Assembly: GCA_946122785.1 (NCBI GenBank) | Contig: CAMGYJ010000006.1 | Location: 31,323,168 to 31,387,167 of the forward strand | Direction of reading: 5' to 3' | Source of the DNA: Linum tenue | Lineage: Eukaryota > Streptophyta > Magnoliopsida > Malpighiales > Linaceae | Length of the DNA: 64,000 bases | Shown: positions 21,736 to 35,559 of the stretch, in pieces | Layout of the letters: the number at the start of each line of letters is the position of its first letter | Numbering within the stretch: the first letter of the stretch is position 1 | Notes under the pieces: generated by a model | What the model was told of the DNA's origin: nothing | Databases searched by the model: none | What the model saw: the letters and a program-made list of their open reading frames with translations, nothing else | Program-made: the position numbers and the translations under genes

Positions 21736-24604
21736 GTTTGTTTGTCCCTCAATTTCAAATTTTTTGTTGGACGTTAATTGTGCAATATTGTGGTTTTGAA
21801 TCTCATTTGCAATTGTATACCATTGCAGAGAGTAAGCAGTGTTAGAGAAACAGATAGATCCTGATGTTAATGGTGTCACTACCATTGCAACTAGCATTGG
21901 TGGGCTTGCTCTTGCCCATGAATGAGTGCAAGTGAGAGGGAAGAGGATGTTATCTTTTCTGCTGCTGGACCATTCTTTCAATTAAGTTTTAGTGTTTACC
22001 TTTATGTCGGGTTTACATCTCAATTTAGACTACGTTTACAGTTGCTTACTTTCAATTGGTTAACTTAAACGACCTGCTATTGTTAATCCTTACTTGTCTC
22101 TCTGTTTCTGGATTCCATGGCGAATTTGAATTTGCCATCATAAGGATTTAGTCTCATACAGATATGGGTTGTTCAAGCAGCAAATCACCATGGAGGGCCA
22201 ACAAGAAACTGCTGAAGATTCGCTCTTGGTTTGTCTCTTGGCACTGCCATCAGTGCATTGTTTGACCTATTATTTGATTGCAGGTAATTATGCTTTGAAT
22301 TAGCAGGTAATTATGCTTTGAATTAGCAGAAGAACATTTTAGGTAGTTATTTACAGTGGTTGTAGTTAGTTCAACTAATTTTAGAATATTTTGAGTTAGT
22401 AGCTCCTTCTGAGCAGAGTCACTCCATATTTATCGGATATGTAGTAAATGGATACTATGAGATGAATCTCTATTTGCATGCCTTCCTATTGACTAGCAGT
22501 GACAACAACTAATCCCAAAGATTGGTGCATATGGGGATTGCTACACGCAATTTGCTAGGTTATATGGCTTGAGAGAAATACCAAAACTTTTTGGAAGATC
22601 AAGTGACACCAGCTGGGATAACTATTACACAATGGCTGGTGGCGGCAAGAAAAGTTGACAGAGACTTGGAAGGGGAGTGGGTGAATAATGTAATATCGTT
22701 TGCAGCAGGAATGTAAGAGAAGCAGAGAAAGAAGGACGGAGAATAAATAGAATGGAGTGGATTTATATGGAAAAGACAGATGATGATTATGAGTGAATGA
22801 GAAAAATAACAGGAGGAGATAAAGCTGATGTGCATTATAGGAATGAGCTTTTGTAAAGAGAAAACTTTGTATAGATTTATAGATTGATATGAGTTGATAG
22901 ATCAGCAGAATAGTGGTAGTAAGTATGGTCTGAAATTGATACCATGCTCATGAGAGGGCACATCAACATTATAAGAAAAAAAAAGAGGTATGGATATGTT
23001 TTGCTCAATCATATAAAATGACTTCATATATTTCCCCACTGAAACTGATGTGCAGTTATGACATACGTTGAGAGAAAATCTCAAGTTTTAGTGTTTGGCA
23101 ATGTTTTGTAACCTGAAAATTATGGATGTCAGAATAGGATAGTGATTAGTTTATTCCTATACAATTCAAGTTGGGCTGATGTGAAATTCTTCCTTGCATA
23201 GGCAACAGTCGCCCTTATGTTAGGACAACGAATAGAAGGAGTAGCAAGTCAGCAACAGTAGCGGGCGGACAAATTGGTGGTGGTAAACTTAGATGGAGAG
23301 AAACATTACGAGCTGATGCAATTATGCATGCTAAGGGAGTTAGCTGGAAGGTGAAGATTGCTTATGAAAGGACAACCAAAGAAAGAATAGGTGAAGAAAT
23401 CCAAAGTTGAACTTGGAGATGTAAAACTCGAAGTTATGTTGCTTTGTTTTCAGCTAACCTTCCCACCAAATTGTTATTCTGTGCAACTTTAGTTCACCGT
23501 GTATTGATCCTAGTGTATATTGTTACTCATAAGGGTTACATAAACCGGTATGTGTTCTCCTTGCTTCAGGCACTTGCCTGTCACCTCCTGCTGACTTCCC
23601 TTGATCTGTGAGCTAGAGAGTGTTTATCGAAGGGACCAAAAGATTACGCCAATCAAATGCATGATTGTGGTAAATGGCAGTTCAAGTTGGTTGTTCAGTT
23701 GATGATTTGGTTATGGCCGCTCAAGAGCAGCATAATTGTGATAGTGACTCTGAATAATCAAGTATCTATGATGATGAGATGCCATAGAGAATGTAATAAT
23801 TGTGGAGGAAGATGAGCTCGTGATTATTAAAGAACCAAAAATTGAGCTCAACAAGGACAAAACCAGGTAAAATCTCCCAAGCATATAGAGAATGCTGATG
23901 AGATGAAACAAATAACCTCAGTTATGAAGGTGAAGAAGAGAGCCATTGACCAACTGCTATTATTCTTTCGTTGTCTTTGTTTGTGTGTCCCTTCCTGTTC
24001 TCTTTTCTTTTATTATAATTAATACAAAATTGTTTGTCCAACAATCAGGAACCTGCTGCTGAATATGAGAAAGTGGATTTACCAAGTCATAAGTGCATTG
24101 CGATTTACTGTAACTTCTTCCTAATCTTTCTAATGTAGTATGAGGAAATTGGAAGTAAAATTGTTGTCTGAGTTGCACACTTTCACGGAATGGAGAAAGG
24201 TGATGTTAATTTCAGAAACAATTTTATACATTTCTAGCCCGCTTAAATTTAAACTCACACTTTCATCAAAAAGAAGTTTAAACTCACACAATTGCCAGTA
24301 GCACAACAGTCTCCAGTTTGCCATTACCTAAACTGACCACAATACAATCATGCTGCCACAACTCTACCCCGCTGCTATTGATTCTAGTTAGTGAATAAAA
24401 CTGAAACAAAGCTAGATGGCCATGGAAAGCTTCTCTTTGGCCATGCGACATACGTTAGTTGACTACTACTATGATCAATGTGGTCATATTCTTCTCCATA
24501 TATCTTATCAAATGTATGTATTCTTCACATAAACAATCATAATAATTCCAACTAATCTTGTCTTGTTCAAGGCTCACGAGTTCGAAAGCAAACTGTCCAA
24601 TTCA
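21736..24604. other. Intergenic with possible gene debris, no gene supported
   Basis: Several intron-like stretches and short frames occur (for example LDGEKHYELMQLCMLREL near 23280 and ENVIIVEEDELVIIKEPKIE near 23780), but none has a domain I recognise or a consistent exon chain. The 24290-24345 segment resembles the 7.6-kb tandem unit. The last ~100 bp are downstream of the minus-strand Trm1 gene. Confidence 0.35.
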
Positions 24605-26464
24605 TTAACTCTGTGGGACGCTCACGAGCTCCTTAGCAAGCTTGATGAGGACTGCCATTCCACAGTCGGTTTTGATGGCGCTAGAAGCAATGTGTGACCT
24701 GCTAGCAGCATATCCCATCTGAAACAATATGTTTAACCCTCACATTCGATGGAAATGAAGGAGGCCTAAGATGGTACAGTTCTATTGCTATAAGTTGGAT
24801 AGAAGGCATCGACTTAGATGGGGTTCCCTAGTCTCTAGCAAGATTACTATGGACAAACCAAAAAGAAACAAAAATGCAGAGAATACCTCCTGCAAGGTGC
24901 GCATCAACATCCTCAATGGGGGGCCATTCATTTTTGCTCGTCTTGTCATCTGAAAATGGAGGGATCCTAGTAACTTGATGAGAAGCGAGGTCACCAAAGA
25001 AAGAAAAAGAAGAGAGAAGAGAAGGTAGGATCGAACGAACCTCGTCCAGTTTGATGTATCCCGGTGGTAACCTTGGGTCACTTTCATCCAACATATGTTT
25101 CAAAAGCTTTTCAAGTTCAACTCCTGCTCCATTTCCCACCCATCCCCATTCTGCTGCTAAGTCCAGCATTTGTGTGATGCAGTCGGAACTATGGAGAGGG
25201 CCTATCCATAATGGTCCAGACACAACAAATCCCTGCCGAGATCCCTACATCAATGTCCATGAGAGACATTTGTGGTCATCTGCCACACCACGAAATTACA
25301 TACCCTTGAGCTCTGAGCTCACTCGTAAGAATACCATGAAGGTCAACTATAGATAGATACATACCTCTGAGTTACAGCAAGAGCAACCAATCTTGCCAAG
25401 CTCCTCCCACGAAAATGCTTGAGAATGGCCACAGCGGTTGCAGTAACCGATAAAACCATAGTCCCTATGTTGCAAGATGAAGGAGGGCGTGAGAATTACA
25501 AGCCATGGAAACCAAAAATAAGCACTGGTACGAGAGAGTTCCATTTATCACTCCCACCTATTCTCGAGAATCTTCGGACGGTTCATTCTGAGCATGACCC
25601 TGAAAACTGGTCCATGGTACGCATAGTAAGAGAACAATGGCGTAACATGATAGCCTAAAACTGCCGCTTCCCTCACCGCCCCTCCAATAAGCATTCGCAA
25701 ACCAATCTCATTCGCAAATGGCAGAGGACGAACAAATGCTCCATATGCGTCCAATGAACTACACAGAAACAACATTTCCGTCCCCAGTTTCAGCTACTTG
25801 CTATAGATAAGGAAACTGGAAATTCAGTGGACAATTGAAAAAGGAAACTGCTAGAAACTCACTGGCGAGGCCGGTGACCGCCAGAGGAGTAGCCATCAGT
25901 ATTGGTGAGATAAAGCAATCCGCCCAATCTCAAAGCCAGCATTGCAGACCTGAGGAACATGGATTCGCTGCCAAACGAATCGATATCGATCAAGTCGAAA
26001 AAATCTCTCTGCAAATAACGCTCTGTCAAAACTCGATTCGCTTCCGAATGACAAACGACCCATCTCGTCTCGTCTCTCTCCACTTGCTTCAAATTCCCCA
26101 CAATCAAATCCCTGTACTCGTCATTTGCATCGTTCGCCAACACGAAATCAGCCTCCGCTTCCATTAAGTACCGACACGACCGGATTCCGCACCCGCACAT
26201 CGCATCGAGCACTCGTAGGCCGCCTTTCGATTGCCTGTAAACCGAAGCGGCCAAAATGCCCAAGTCGCGCCCTGTGGAGCTTTCATGGCGATAGAAGGCT
26301 CCTCCAATATCAAATTCGATGCCCCTCTCAGTTTGGCGATTTGGGTTGCAGCAATTGACCTTCAAGATCCTATCTTTACACAGTACGGTCGAGGTTTCCA
26401 ATTTGGGGGTTCCAATAGGGTAGGGGGATAGGGGTTTCGGGAAGTAGCCATGGAGAACTAACAT
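24605..26464 (-). CDS. TRM1: tRNA (guanine26-N2)-dimethyltransferase, Trm1 family
   Basis: Six exons on the minus strand: 25863-26464, 25558-25758, 25365-25464, 25041-25232, 24887-24949 and 24605-24718, all GT-AG with agreeing phases, giving 423 aa. Trm1 enzymes use S-adenosylmethionine to dimethylate G26 of tRNAs. Visible motifs: TERGIEFDIGGAFYRHESST near the N-terminus; the SAM site VLDAMCGCGIRSCRYL (residues ~97-112); LANDANDEYRDLIVGN; the catalytic-type DLIDIDSFGSE (~165); HGPVFRVMLRMNR; a Cys cluster CNRCG ... CSCC likely to bind zinc; and RAKMNGPP near the C-terminus. The motif is DSFG instead of DPFG, as in the plant plastid-type branch as I remember it. Start ATG 26464 follows an in-frame stop 24 bases upstream, so it is the first possible; a short N-terminus makes organelle targeting uncertain. 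No frameshift or stop, so likely functional. MULE-derived sequence begins about 110 bp upstream. Confidence 0.92.
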
Positions 26465-26530
26465 GGTGATGGCGGGAACTTTGCTCTAGTTGTTGGGTTA
26501 GGTAACATGGAATGGAGGCTGGAGCGGGCA

Positions 26531-28045
26531 TTTTATTTATCCAGTCTGAACTCAGCCTAATCTTATATAAAATTTTGGCAAAATACATTATTTGTAGGAT
26601 GAAAACTTTCGTATTTGTGACAACAATAATCAATTTTAGAGAAATACTATTTATTACCAGAATTTCAAAAAATTCAGATCTGGTCCAGCATTATAAACTC
26701 AGTTGCATGTTTTGTTCCTCCTCTATATAACTGGCCGCCGTTCAGGCTCTGTCACCACCATATTGTTACCCTTCCCCCCTCCAGCTAGTCGATTCAAGCT
26801 CCGTCGCGCTTCCAATTTACTTTAGGAACTAGGCTAGGAATCAGAGGTGGGGGGTAAAGATCAATTGCAAAGAAGACGAGCAAATCAGAGTAAATAAAGA
26901 ACATGGGGAGGCTGAGGTTTCCCGTGATAGAGCAGCGGCTGCTTTCAGGAGGGATTTATTCAAGTAGCGGGGAAAACGACAAAGAAGATGGGAAGTGAAA
27001 GTTGTAGCAGCTTGGAAACAAAATGGGAAAAAGAGGAGAGTTGTGAAGGGCACAAATCAGAACCATGCCAAGGCAATCAGTCTCGATTGCGAACTAACGT
27101 TCTGTACACAAGTAGTTGGATTTGGGTCCTTCAGTTGGAGTTTTCGCCGGAGCATGGCGGTGGAGGAGTTTCAGGGAATGAAAGCGGGGATGGATGAATT
27201 TTGGTCGAGGAAGAAGAGGGATATAGAGTAGGTTGCATAAGAGGATCTATGATGGCAAGGGATGTGGGGAGGAGGGTGGAGGACAATCTTTGGAGAGGTT
27301 AGGTTGAGAGTGAGAAGATTTTTTGTCTTATTTATTTTTTGTTTTAATTTTTGCTTGGGAGTGCTTGCCACGTGCTTGCCACGTTAGCACCTCCGTTTAT
27401 CCAGTCATACTTAACTCTAACACCGTTAAAGAATTGGACGAAAGTGGCTATAAGTGGTATTTCTCTAATATTGGCTATCATTGTCAACAACACGAAAGTT
27501 TTGGCTATAACAATGTATTTTGCCTAAAACCTTTCATAGTTTTATCAACTCGCAGATCAACTGGCCGGTCGGACCCGTTCAACCCGGAACCACCCATAAA
27601 AATGAGCAGGAATAGCCAATAAAGCATCCGCCCGGATCTAGTCAAATCCGGGAAACCCGACAAGTTAGCCTGCGCAAACGAGTTCTGGGCGGAGAGGCAA
27701 GGGGATGTTGTTTTGGTTGAAAGGAAGTGGAAGTCTCGAGGTAGACTCCTTCTCCTCTAGTCCAATTTTGGAATGTTTGAACCCCAAAAATTTTACAAAT
27801 TGTCATTCTCCTCCCCGCTCGAACCAAAAGCCGTTGTCACTGTTTCCCGCTAGCGTTCCTATCCGTCATTCTCCTTTTCTGGCTACTATTGCTTATAAAT
27901 GCCCAGTATGTTGTAAGAATCTCTTTCCCCAAACTTAGCTTTTCCTTGGTTTTGTTGAGGTTGTTCGATGAAATGACTATCCCTGTACTGATTAGACTTT
28001 TTTTTTATTTCATTTTGATTTTTTATTTTTCTGTTTAGGAGGGAG
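26531..28045. repeat. Segmental duplication copy 1 with MULE-like element A
   Basis: Matches 30305-32352 along most of its length, including sequence outside the transposon ends, so the whole block was duplicated. Inside, 26572-27530 is bounded by inverted ends (TTTTGGCAAAATACATT at the left, AATGTATTTTGCCTAAAA at the right) with ACTTTCGT subterminal motifs, a MULE-like layout. The interior has a basic frame (EVKVVAAWKQNGKKRRVVKG near 26990-27060) whose source I do not know. Copy 1 lacks about 600 bp present in copy 2. The segment lies in the promoter region of the minus-strand Trm1 gene. Confidence 0.75.
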
Positions 28046-30304
28046 CTCTCTTGATCGAAGCAATAGGGATGAGAACTCTGATTTGAGGGTAGGACTATAG
28101 GAGCGGGAGCGGCGAGTCAAAGTCAAGGAAAGTCAATCATATTTATAACTAGTTAAGTGTCGTGTAGGGTACTACGGTTTTCAACTCCAAGTCGACTTGC
28201 CTTCCCAGAGCCTAATAAAATAGGCAATTAATTTAATTACGATTTGGTCCGGTCTTTAGCTTGATTTTACGGTTTCGGTCTGGACCGAACTAAAACCGAA
28301 AATGTCCCAATTCAGAAACCAAAGTCGAATAGAAAGATAAGCAGTTCGATCTGATTCGGTGTGAGAGTCGATTCGGTCCGATTCGGTCCAATGTTGAATC
28401 GAATCGTTGCCCACCCTTACGGACGGGGTCCGCCAGCCGGCGTCGGACGAGATCCGAATTCAGGCGTCAGACGGTTTTTCTTCTTTCCGAAAATTATTTT
28501 TGAATTGTTAATTATTTATTGAGTAATTAAGTAGTTAGATTGTTTCAAATAATTATAAAATCTGATAATTAGGCAAATTAAAGGGAGAGTTTTAAGGAAA
28601 GATTGATTCTTTCGTAGATATAGTTTTGGTAGATTTTTTTTTGTTTAGTGGTGGAATATATAAATAGAGGAGTTTTTATGGTAAAATTTAAAGGGAGATT
28701 TTTAAGGTATATTGATTTTTCCGTTGATATAGTTCTGGTAGAATTTTTTTATTTTGGTTGAGCGATAGAATATTAAATAGAGGAGTTTTTAATGGAAAAA
28801 TTATAAGTTTTAGTTTTTTACATTAATGAAATATTTTATTTTTTAATAAGAATTTTTCGGAAGGAAATTTCCTAATTAAAAACCTTTAATTTTTCCTTAA
28901 CAACCAAACGTAATATCCTCCCCGTTACGTCACGTTTAATGACTATTTTCTTAATTAACTACCTAAAAAACTTCCTCCCACGTCTAACAATAGTTCCCTA
29001 ATTATACTCAAATTCACATCCACCCACATTTAACTAACGGATCCAAAAAGAAGGGTTTGACTTAATTAATATTAAATATTTAAATATTTTATTAAATACC
29101 AAAATTTCTCTAATTAACCCACATATATATCTATTTCTCTAATTAACATCCTACGGTAATTATGGAAATAATTAAATAAGACAAGAATGGAAATAATTCC
29201 AATTAACAATCACCCCTAAGTGACATCCGTAAAAAATTACCTTAATTTCTATAAAAAAAAGAAAAAGAAAAAAACCCTTTAAGGCTTTAACTTGTCTTCC
29301 CTTAATTAAAACGTCTAACCCACGTTTAATTTCACTTACTGAATTGACATCCCAAAAAAATTCCTTAATTAACATTTCCTATTCCATAACCAATGTCTAA
29401 TTTCAGTTACCTAATTAACAATAGAAAAAAATTGTTTTAACTAACACGACTAAGCCCATAAAATGGAGATTTTGTATTATTAATCACAACCAAAACATAT
29501 TCCTTCTACCCCTCCCAAACCCTAAACCCTTAATCCAACCAAACACTACATTAAACCTCGATCCATCCAATCCTACTACGACATTGTCTTAGAGGCAAAA
29601 TAATCTCTGCCTCCACTAACAACAATCGTTCGCATCATCGAAATACGCATGATAGGCCCAAGAAACTGCTCGTTACAACCCTCAAGCCCCAAAAAACCTC
29701 GATGAAAGTTGTGACACTATTCATACTTTTTTGCCCGGGACATCTAATCGAGAAACTGTCGATTCCACCATATTCGTATACACATTTTAGTGGAGCGCCG
29801 AGGGTTTCAATATTTTTTCACATTGATAACTCTAGTAACTGCGAAAATATACTTTTGTAGCCATCTTAATCTCGTTAAACTGCAATCCGATCAAAACCCT
29901 AACTTAACATAATTATAAATCGTGTTTATCTCACTTAATTACTTAGAGAATAAATTTGGTGAGGCTGGATATTAAACTTAGGATTAGCTTTTTTTGGGAG
30001 AAACTTGGGATTAGTTGATTACTAGTTTTTTTTAATTAAGGTAAGTTTAGGTTATTTTTAATTTCCGTGTTTGTCTCCAATAGGTGAATTTAATAACTTT
30101 TCGCGAACCTTTAAATAATAATAAAACATCATAATTAGTTAGGTCAATGATTAAATAAATTTTTTTAATTCTTAAAGGAGTGGTGATCTTAGCAACGATA
30201 GAGTAATTAGTTCCCCAATTAACATCCCTAATTAACAACCACCCAAGTCTAATTTCATTACTTAATTGACGAAATAGTAAAGACACGGGCGGCAAATTGT
30301 ACGC
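28046..30304. other. AT-rich intergenic, no gene seen
   Basis: No coding supported. 28230-28420 contains GGTCCGG/GATTCGGTCC-type repeats ending TTGCCCACCCTTA, the look of one end of a decayed hAT element. 28590-28800 has an imperfect repeat of AAAGGGAGAxTTTTAAGG and of a following AT-rich unit. The rest is AT-rich with many TTAATTAA-type words. Confidence 0.4.
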
Positions 30305-32352
30305 CTCTTTATTTATCCGACTGAACTCAGCCTAATCTTATATAAAATTTTGCTAAAATAAATTTGTATAATCAAACTTTCACGTTGACAACAATATCCA
30401 ATTTTAAAGAAATACCACTTATGACCAGAATTTCAAAAGTTTGGGGACAAATATAGCAATTTTTATTACAAACTTTAATAGTGTCACTTAGTTAGTTATT
30501 TTAACGTATGCTAACTAGGCTGCCAACTCACCGCACACATGATTGACAACTCAGCCTTCGATGACAGGTAGATGTCACGTTATTTTATAATTAAAATGAA
30601 TTTTTAAACAAAAACAAAATAAAACAAAGTATGTCTTCCTCGCAACTCTCCACTGCGTAAGAAGATCCACAATTCCATCGACGACCTCCGCCATCCCCAA
30701 TTCCATCTAAAGTTCTCACCACTCACCCGCCGTTGGCACTATCTTCATATGAAACTCGTTGAACCGTCAGCGAGAGCAATTGATGATGTCGAAGGGACAG
30801 AGTAGCAGTTGATCTTCGTCTCTTCAATAGGAGTCGAGAAATCTAGAGACCAAGACCCAAAAATCCAGAAATTCATAGACAAAAATCCAAAAATCCCCGC
30901 TGAGAACCTTCATCTTTGCCCTCCAATCAACCTTTCGCTTCCTAGGAGAGTAGTCGACGCTTCCTCCCAATCGATTTGTCTTCTTCCTATTGCAAATGGC
31001 GACAATTATTGACAGCGAGTGTTTTTTTTTTTTTTTTGCTTACATTGGAGTCGAGGAGGCGATTGGAGACCAGATCCGATCCACCATTATAAACTCAGCT
31101 GCATGTTTTGTTTCTCCTCTACATAACTGGTTGCCGTTCAGGCTCTGTCACCGCCATGTTGTTACCCTTCCCCCCTCCAGCTAGTCGATTCAAGCTCCGT
31201 CGTGCTTCCAATTTGATTTAGGAACTAGGCTATGAATCACAGGCGGGGGTAAAGATCAATTGCAGAGAAGACGAGCAAATCAGAGTAAATAACGAACATG
31301 GGGAGGCTGAGGTTTCCCGTGATAGAGCAGCGACTACTTTCAGGAGGGATTTATTCAAGTAGCGGGAAAAACGAAAAAAAAGATGGTAGTGAAACTTGTA
31401 GCAGCTTGGAAACAAAATGGGAAAAAGAGGAGAGTTGTGAAGGGCACAAATCAGAACCACGCCAAGGCAATCAGTCTCGATTGCTAACTAAAAATCTGTA
31501 CACAAGCAGTTAGATTTGGGTCCTTCATTGGGAGTTTTCGCCGGATCATGGCGATGGAGGAGTTTCGGGGAATGAAAACGGAGATGGCTGAATTTTGGTC
31601 GAGGAAGAAGAGGGATATGAAGTAGGTTGCAGAAGAGAATCTATGATGGCGATGGAGGTGGGGAGGAGGGTGGAGGACGCTCTTTGGAGAGGTTAGGTTG
31701 AGAGTGAGAGAAGATTTTTTGTCTTATTTATTTTTTGTTTTAATTTTTGCTTGGGAGTGCTTGCCACGTTAGCATCTCCGTTTATCCAGTCATACTTAAC
31801 GCTAACACCGTTAAAGAATTGGACGAAAGTGGCTATAAGTGGTATTTCTCTAAAATTGGCTATCATTGTCAACGACACGAAAGTTTTGGCTATAACAATG
31901 TATTTTGCCTAAAACCTTTCATAGTTTTATCAACTCGCAGATGAACTGGCCGGTCAGACCCGTTCAACCCGGACCCATCCATGAAACCGAGCAGGAATAG
32001 CCAATAAAGCATCCGCCCGGATCTAGTCAAATCCGAGAAACTCGACAAGTTAGCCTGCGCAAACGAGTTCTGGGCGGAGAGGCAAGGGGATGTTGTTTTG
32101 GTTGAAAGGAAATGGAAGTCTCGAGGTAGACTCCTTCTCCTTTAGTCCAATTTTGGAATGTTTGAACCCCCTGCTCGAACCAAAAGCCGTTGTTACTGTT
32201 TCCCGCTAGCGTTCCTATCCGTCGTTTTCCTTTTCTGGCTACTAAGCTTTCCCTTGGTTTTGTTGAGGTTGTTCGATGAAATGATTATCCCTGTACTGAC
32301 TAGACTTTTTTTATTTCATTATGAGTTTTTTTTTCTGTTTAGGAAGGAGGGA
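30305..32352. repeat. Segmental duplication copy 2 with MULE-like element B
   Basis: Second copy of 26531-28045 in the same orientation. MULE-like ends lie at about 30346 and 31914. The interior adds ~600 bp (about 30440-31070) not present in copy 1; this extra part has a GC-richer, exon-like composition but no recognised product. Both copies share the downstream non-transposon part containing CCGCCCGGATCTAGTCAAAT and CGAGTTCTGGGCGGAGAGGC. Differences are small indels and scattered substitutions. Confidence 0.75.
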
Positions 32353-35300
32353 GTAAGGGGCATAAGATTTGATTTGGAATTTGGGTTGACCAATTGGGGT
32401 CCACTTAAGAATCTGACACTCAGCTCTCGCATATGATGTTCTTTCTTCTTTTAATTGTTCTCTTCAATGGTCTCTCTCAACAATCCGCTTTTCTCTGTTT
32501 TTCTTTTGTTTTGTTTATTGAAAACCTTTTTTAGTTGGGTTTCTCAATTTATGAGTGAAACTTGATATCACTTGCAAAACGAAAATGCTTAAGTTGTTGT
32601 TATTTGAGGTTTCCTCTTCTCCTTTTTCTAGTTGGTGGGCATAAGTTTAATGATTCTCTCTATGTACACCTCTGCTGTAGTTTTTCTTTTGCTTGTTTAC
32701 TTGGCATAAAAATGAGCCTTAAGTGGGTTGGATAAGTATTGTTGAATTTTTACTCTTTTGAATTTAATATTTAGTATAATATAATGACTTCTCCGATATA
32801 TCTTGACTAAAATGGGCTAAATTGATAAACCCATTAACCCTTAACCCACTAGCTCGACTAGACTAATGGGCTAAACCGCGTTGACAACCTTGTTTAGTTG
32901 TTTTTATCGCATATGCATATAATTTTCTTTTTCATTTTAATTCAACAGTCCAAATAGAAGTAAAATAGGGTTCCTCGATCACCATTTTTATTCACCGATG
33001 TCAACCCACTCGAATTTTTTCTTTGCTTAGTAAAATCGGAAAGGAAAAAGTCAAATCAAACTTTGGATGGAGGTTTCTTCTGTGCTCTTCCTTGAGATGT
33101 AGAGGGTCTAGGGTATAAATCTATTTATATCTCTCCTTTGTTTCATATTCCGAGCAACATGCAGTTCTTCCGCATGCACCAGTTCAGTGGCGCCAACAAG
33201 GTTTTGCATGATATGTAGAGCAATAAGGCAAAAGTCGCGGGATAAAGAGCGTTGGCCATCGTTAAGGTAATCCCTCCTTGCAGTTCTTTTTCCTTCCATT
33301 TATGGAAATTGTCGTATGAGTGACGAATACTTGTTATCTGTGTGACCTAAGAAGGAAATTGTTTAATTGGGAATTAGGTGCATCTTTTTTTCTTTTGTTG
33401 GTTGGATTTGTTTTGCTGCGAGGGTGAGACAACCTTATTGAAACAAGTCAATTGTTTGATGAGGTTCCAATAGGGGAAAATAGATGGAAGAGGTGGAGTT
33501 GCATTTGAAGTTGCAGCATGCAGTGATGTGGAATCACACTATGTGGCTCAATTGAATGAATAACACTTCTATTAGGTGACTTCTAGAAGGCATAGAAAGC
33601 AAACCTGTTCATACAAACAATGTCTTTGAAGTTTCAAATGATCGATATGGCAATTCCGTTGAATTTAAGCTTCAATTCCTTATTGTTCTCATGTAATTCC
33701 ATGTGTTTATGATGCTTGGCATGGTAGCAAAGCCATTCGCTTTAATTAATGTTTTGTAAGAATAGTATTAACTCAAAGTTGATGAGGATTTATGGTGATG
33801 CTCCCATGGCCTATATGCAAATGGTATCACGCTTAAGGAATTGCAAAATCTTCTATATTTTGCAAGTAGTTTGCAAGTTAGTACCTCTTTACGTTGTTTG
33901 GAAATGAGGCTTCATTGCCGATAAGATACATAGTGTTTCTCAAATGTTTTGTTTGATGAGATCCCAAAATAGATGCGACAACAAAGAAGATTAATTTTCG
34001 CTATGGTTGAAGATCTTAGAGATCAATTCAATCAATTGGAGCAATGCAACATTTATGGCATAACTCATAAGGCTAGTCTCGCTTTCTCACATAGAACTAC
34101 TTTCGGTAGATCTTGCCCTTTCTAAAATGGTTATGTTTAAGTTTCAAGTAGCTTAAACAATGATGTAGTTGTTAACTTACTGTAAAGAACCGTTGAATTT
34201 GAAAATATGAAAAAATATGAAGGGAAGTATGGGAAATATAAAGCTCAGCTTGGACCTTAAGCATGAAAAAAAGAACCTCATTGTATTTCAGGCACAAAAA
34301 AAATTATTTTCACAAAAGTGAGGCGATTGTCAAAAGCGTGTTTCTATGTAAAAGCGTTTTGGTTATCTAGAAGCGTAAAATCATAAGTTTTTAAGCTTTA
34401 AAGCAAGTTTTTAACTACATTAGCTATAAAAACTGTGATTTTGCGTAGAAGCGTTTTGGTGACCTACAAACGTAAAAGCGTAAGTTCTAAAACTTTAAAG
34501 CGTGATTTTGACTACATTGTTCTCTAACATATGTCATGTTCCTCACCTTTTTATTGGATGAGTATGTTGCTCGCCTGCCTTAATATTTTTTTTCCAATCT
34601 TACACCTGTTTTTTTCTTGAAGCGTAACACTTGTACTTCATTAACAAGGTTTAGTACCAAAACAATTTTTTCAGTCCGTTTCGAAAAACTAATTGAAGTA
34701 AATCTTAAATGAGTTTTGAAAATGCCTTGAGGTATCAAACAAAGCAAACATCAAACCTTCTATCGCCTGTTATTCAGCGAAAGAGAAAGCATGTCGGTAA
34801 TTTGGAATTTCCTTCATACAAGCATTACCAAAACTGCATGAGTTGAGATTATTAGTATGCAGTTTGATGCCATATATGCAATTGGTTGGTTGTATATGTG
34901 CAATTAATGTGAGATTTAGTATCAAAGGTGTTATTTTTTATTTATGCTTTCTCATGATTATGAAGGCGAGTTTTTGGTTGTGAAATATGCAATGCAAGAA
35001 GAAAAAATGAAAGTTGGAATTATGAATATTTCTTAAAAGTGATGAACCATATATATGGTAATTGGTAACCACGCAAATTTACTATCAAAGACTTCTTTCT
35101 GACATTTAACCTTGTATTGATTGTTGACCTATTAATGAAGATAGGCTTGCCCTGTCAATAAATTCCTCCAAATTCACTTACGACTGCATAGACTCTTTCT
35201 AACCTATACTCTCAGTTGGATATCTATTCTCTAAAAAAAAATTCTAGGCATGCGATACTGTCGCCAAGAACAAGATAACATCACTTCTTTTTCTTGCTTA

Positions 35301-35559
35301 TCTCCAGGAGATTCTTCACTTTACATATGCCCCTTTGGATCTCCCTTTTTGATTGAGTGAAGGGTAAGGTGATAGAAAGTGGTTTACCTTTTTCATCCTA
35401 GTTAGAGGTGGCAATAATGATCCAATTCATTTAAATTGGATTCAAATCCATATCGTCCAAATCCATATAATCCATGGATATCCACTAACCTAAACATTTT
35501 TTTTACAACTGGGTCATGTTTATTCCACTCGAAAGAGGTACAAAATCGAAGAAAACAAC
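32353..35559. other. Intergenic, no gene seen
   Basis: No supportable gene. Contains an imperfect duplication rich in AGCGTTTT/AGCGTAAAA words (34316-34520) and, near 35404, TTAGAGGTGGCAATAATGATC, which resembles one end of a decayed hAT element. The rest has no recognisable motif. Confidence 0.35.
34316..34520. repeat. Imperfect ~110-bp tandem duplication
   Basis: Two diverged units, each with AGAAGCGTTTTGGT or AAAGCGTTTTGGTT, a CGTAAAA word, TAAGTTxTxAAACTTTAAAG and TTTTGACTACATT-like endings. Non-coding. Confidence 0.55.

Noticed and set aside
26572..27530. A clean TSD for the MULE-like elements A and B
   Set aside because: No 8-11-bp direct repeat could be matched at the ends, and the flanks are shared between both copies, so insertion boundaries remain approximate.
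29514..29535. Telomere-type repeat (AAACCCTAAACCCTTAA)
   Set aside because: Only about two units long; common by chance near plant promoters and 5' UTRs.
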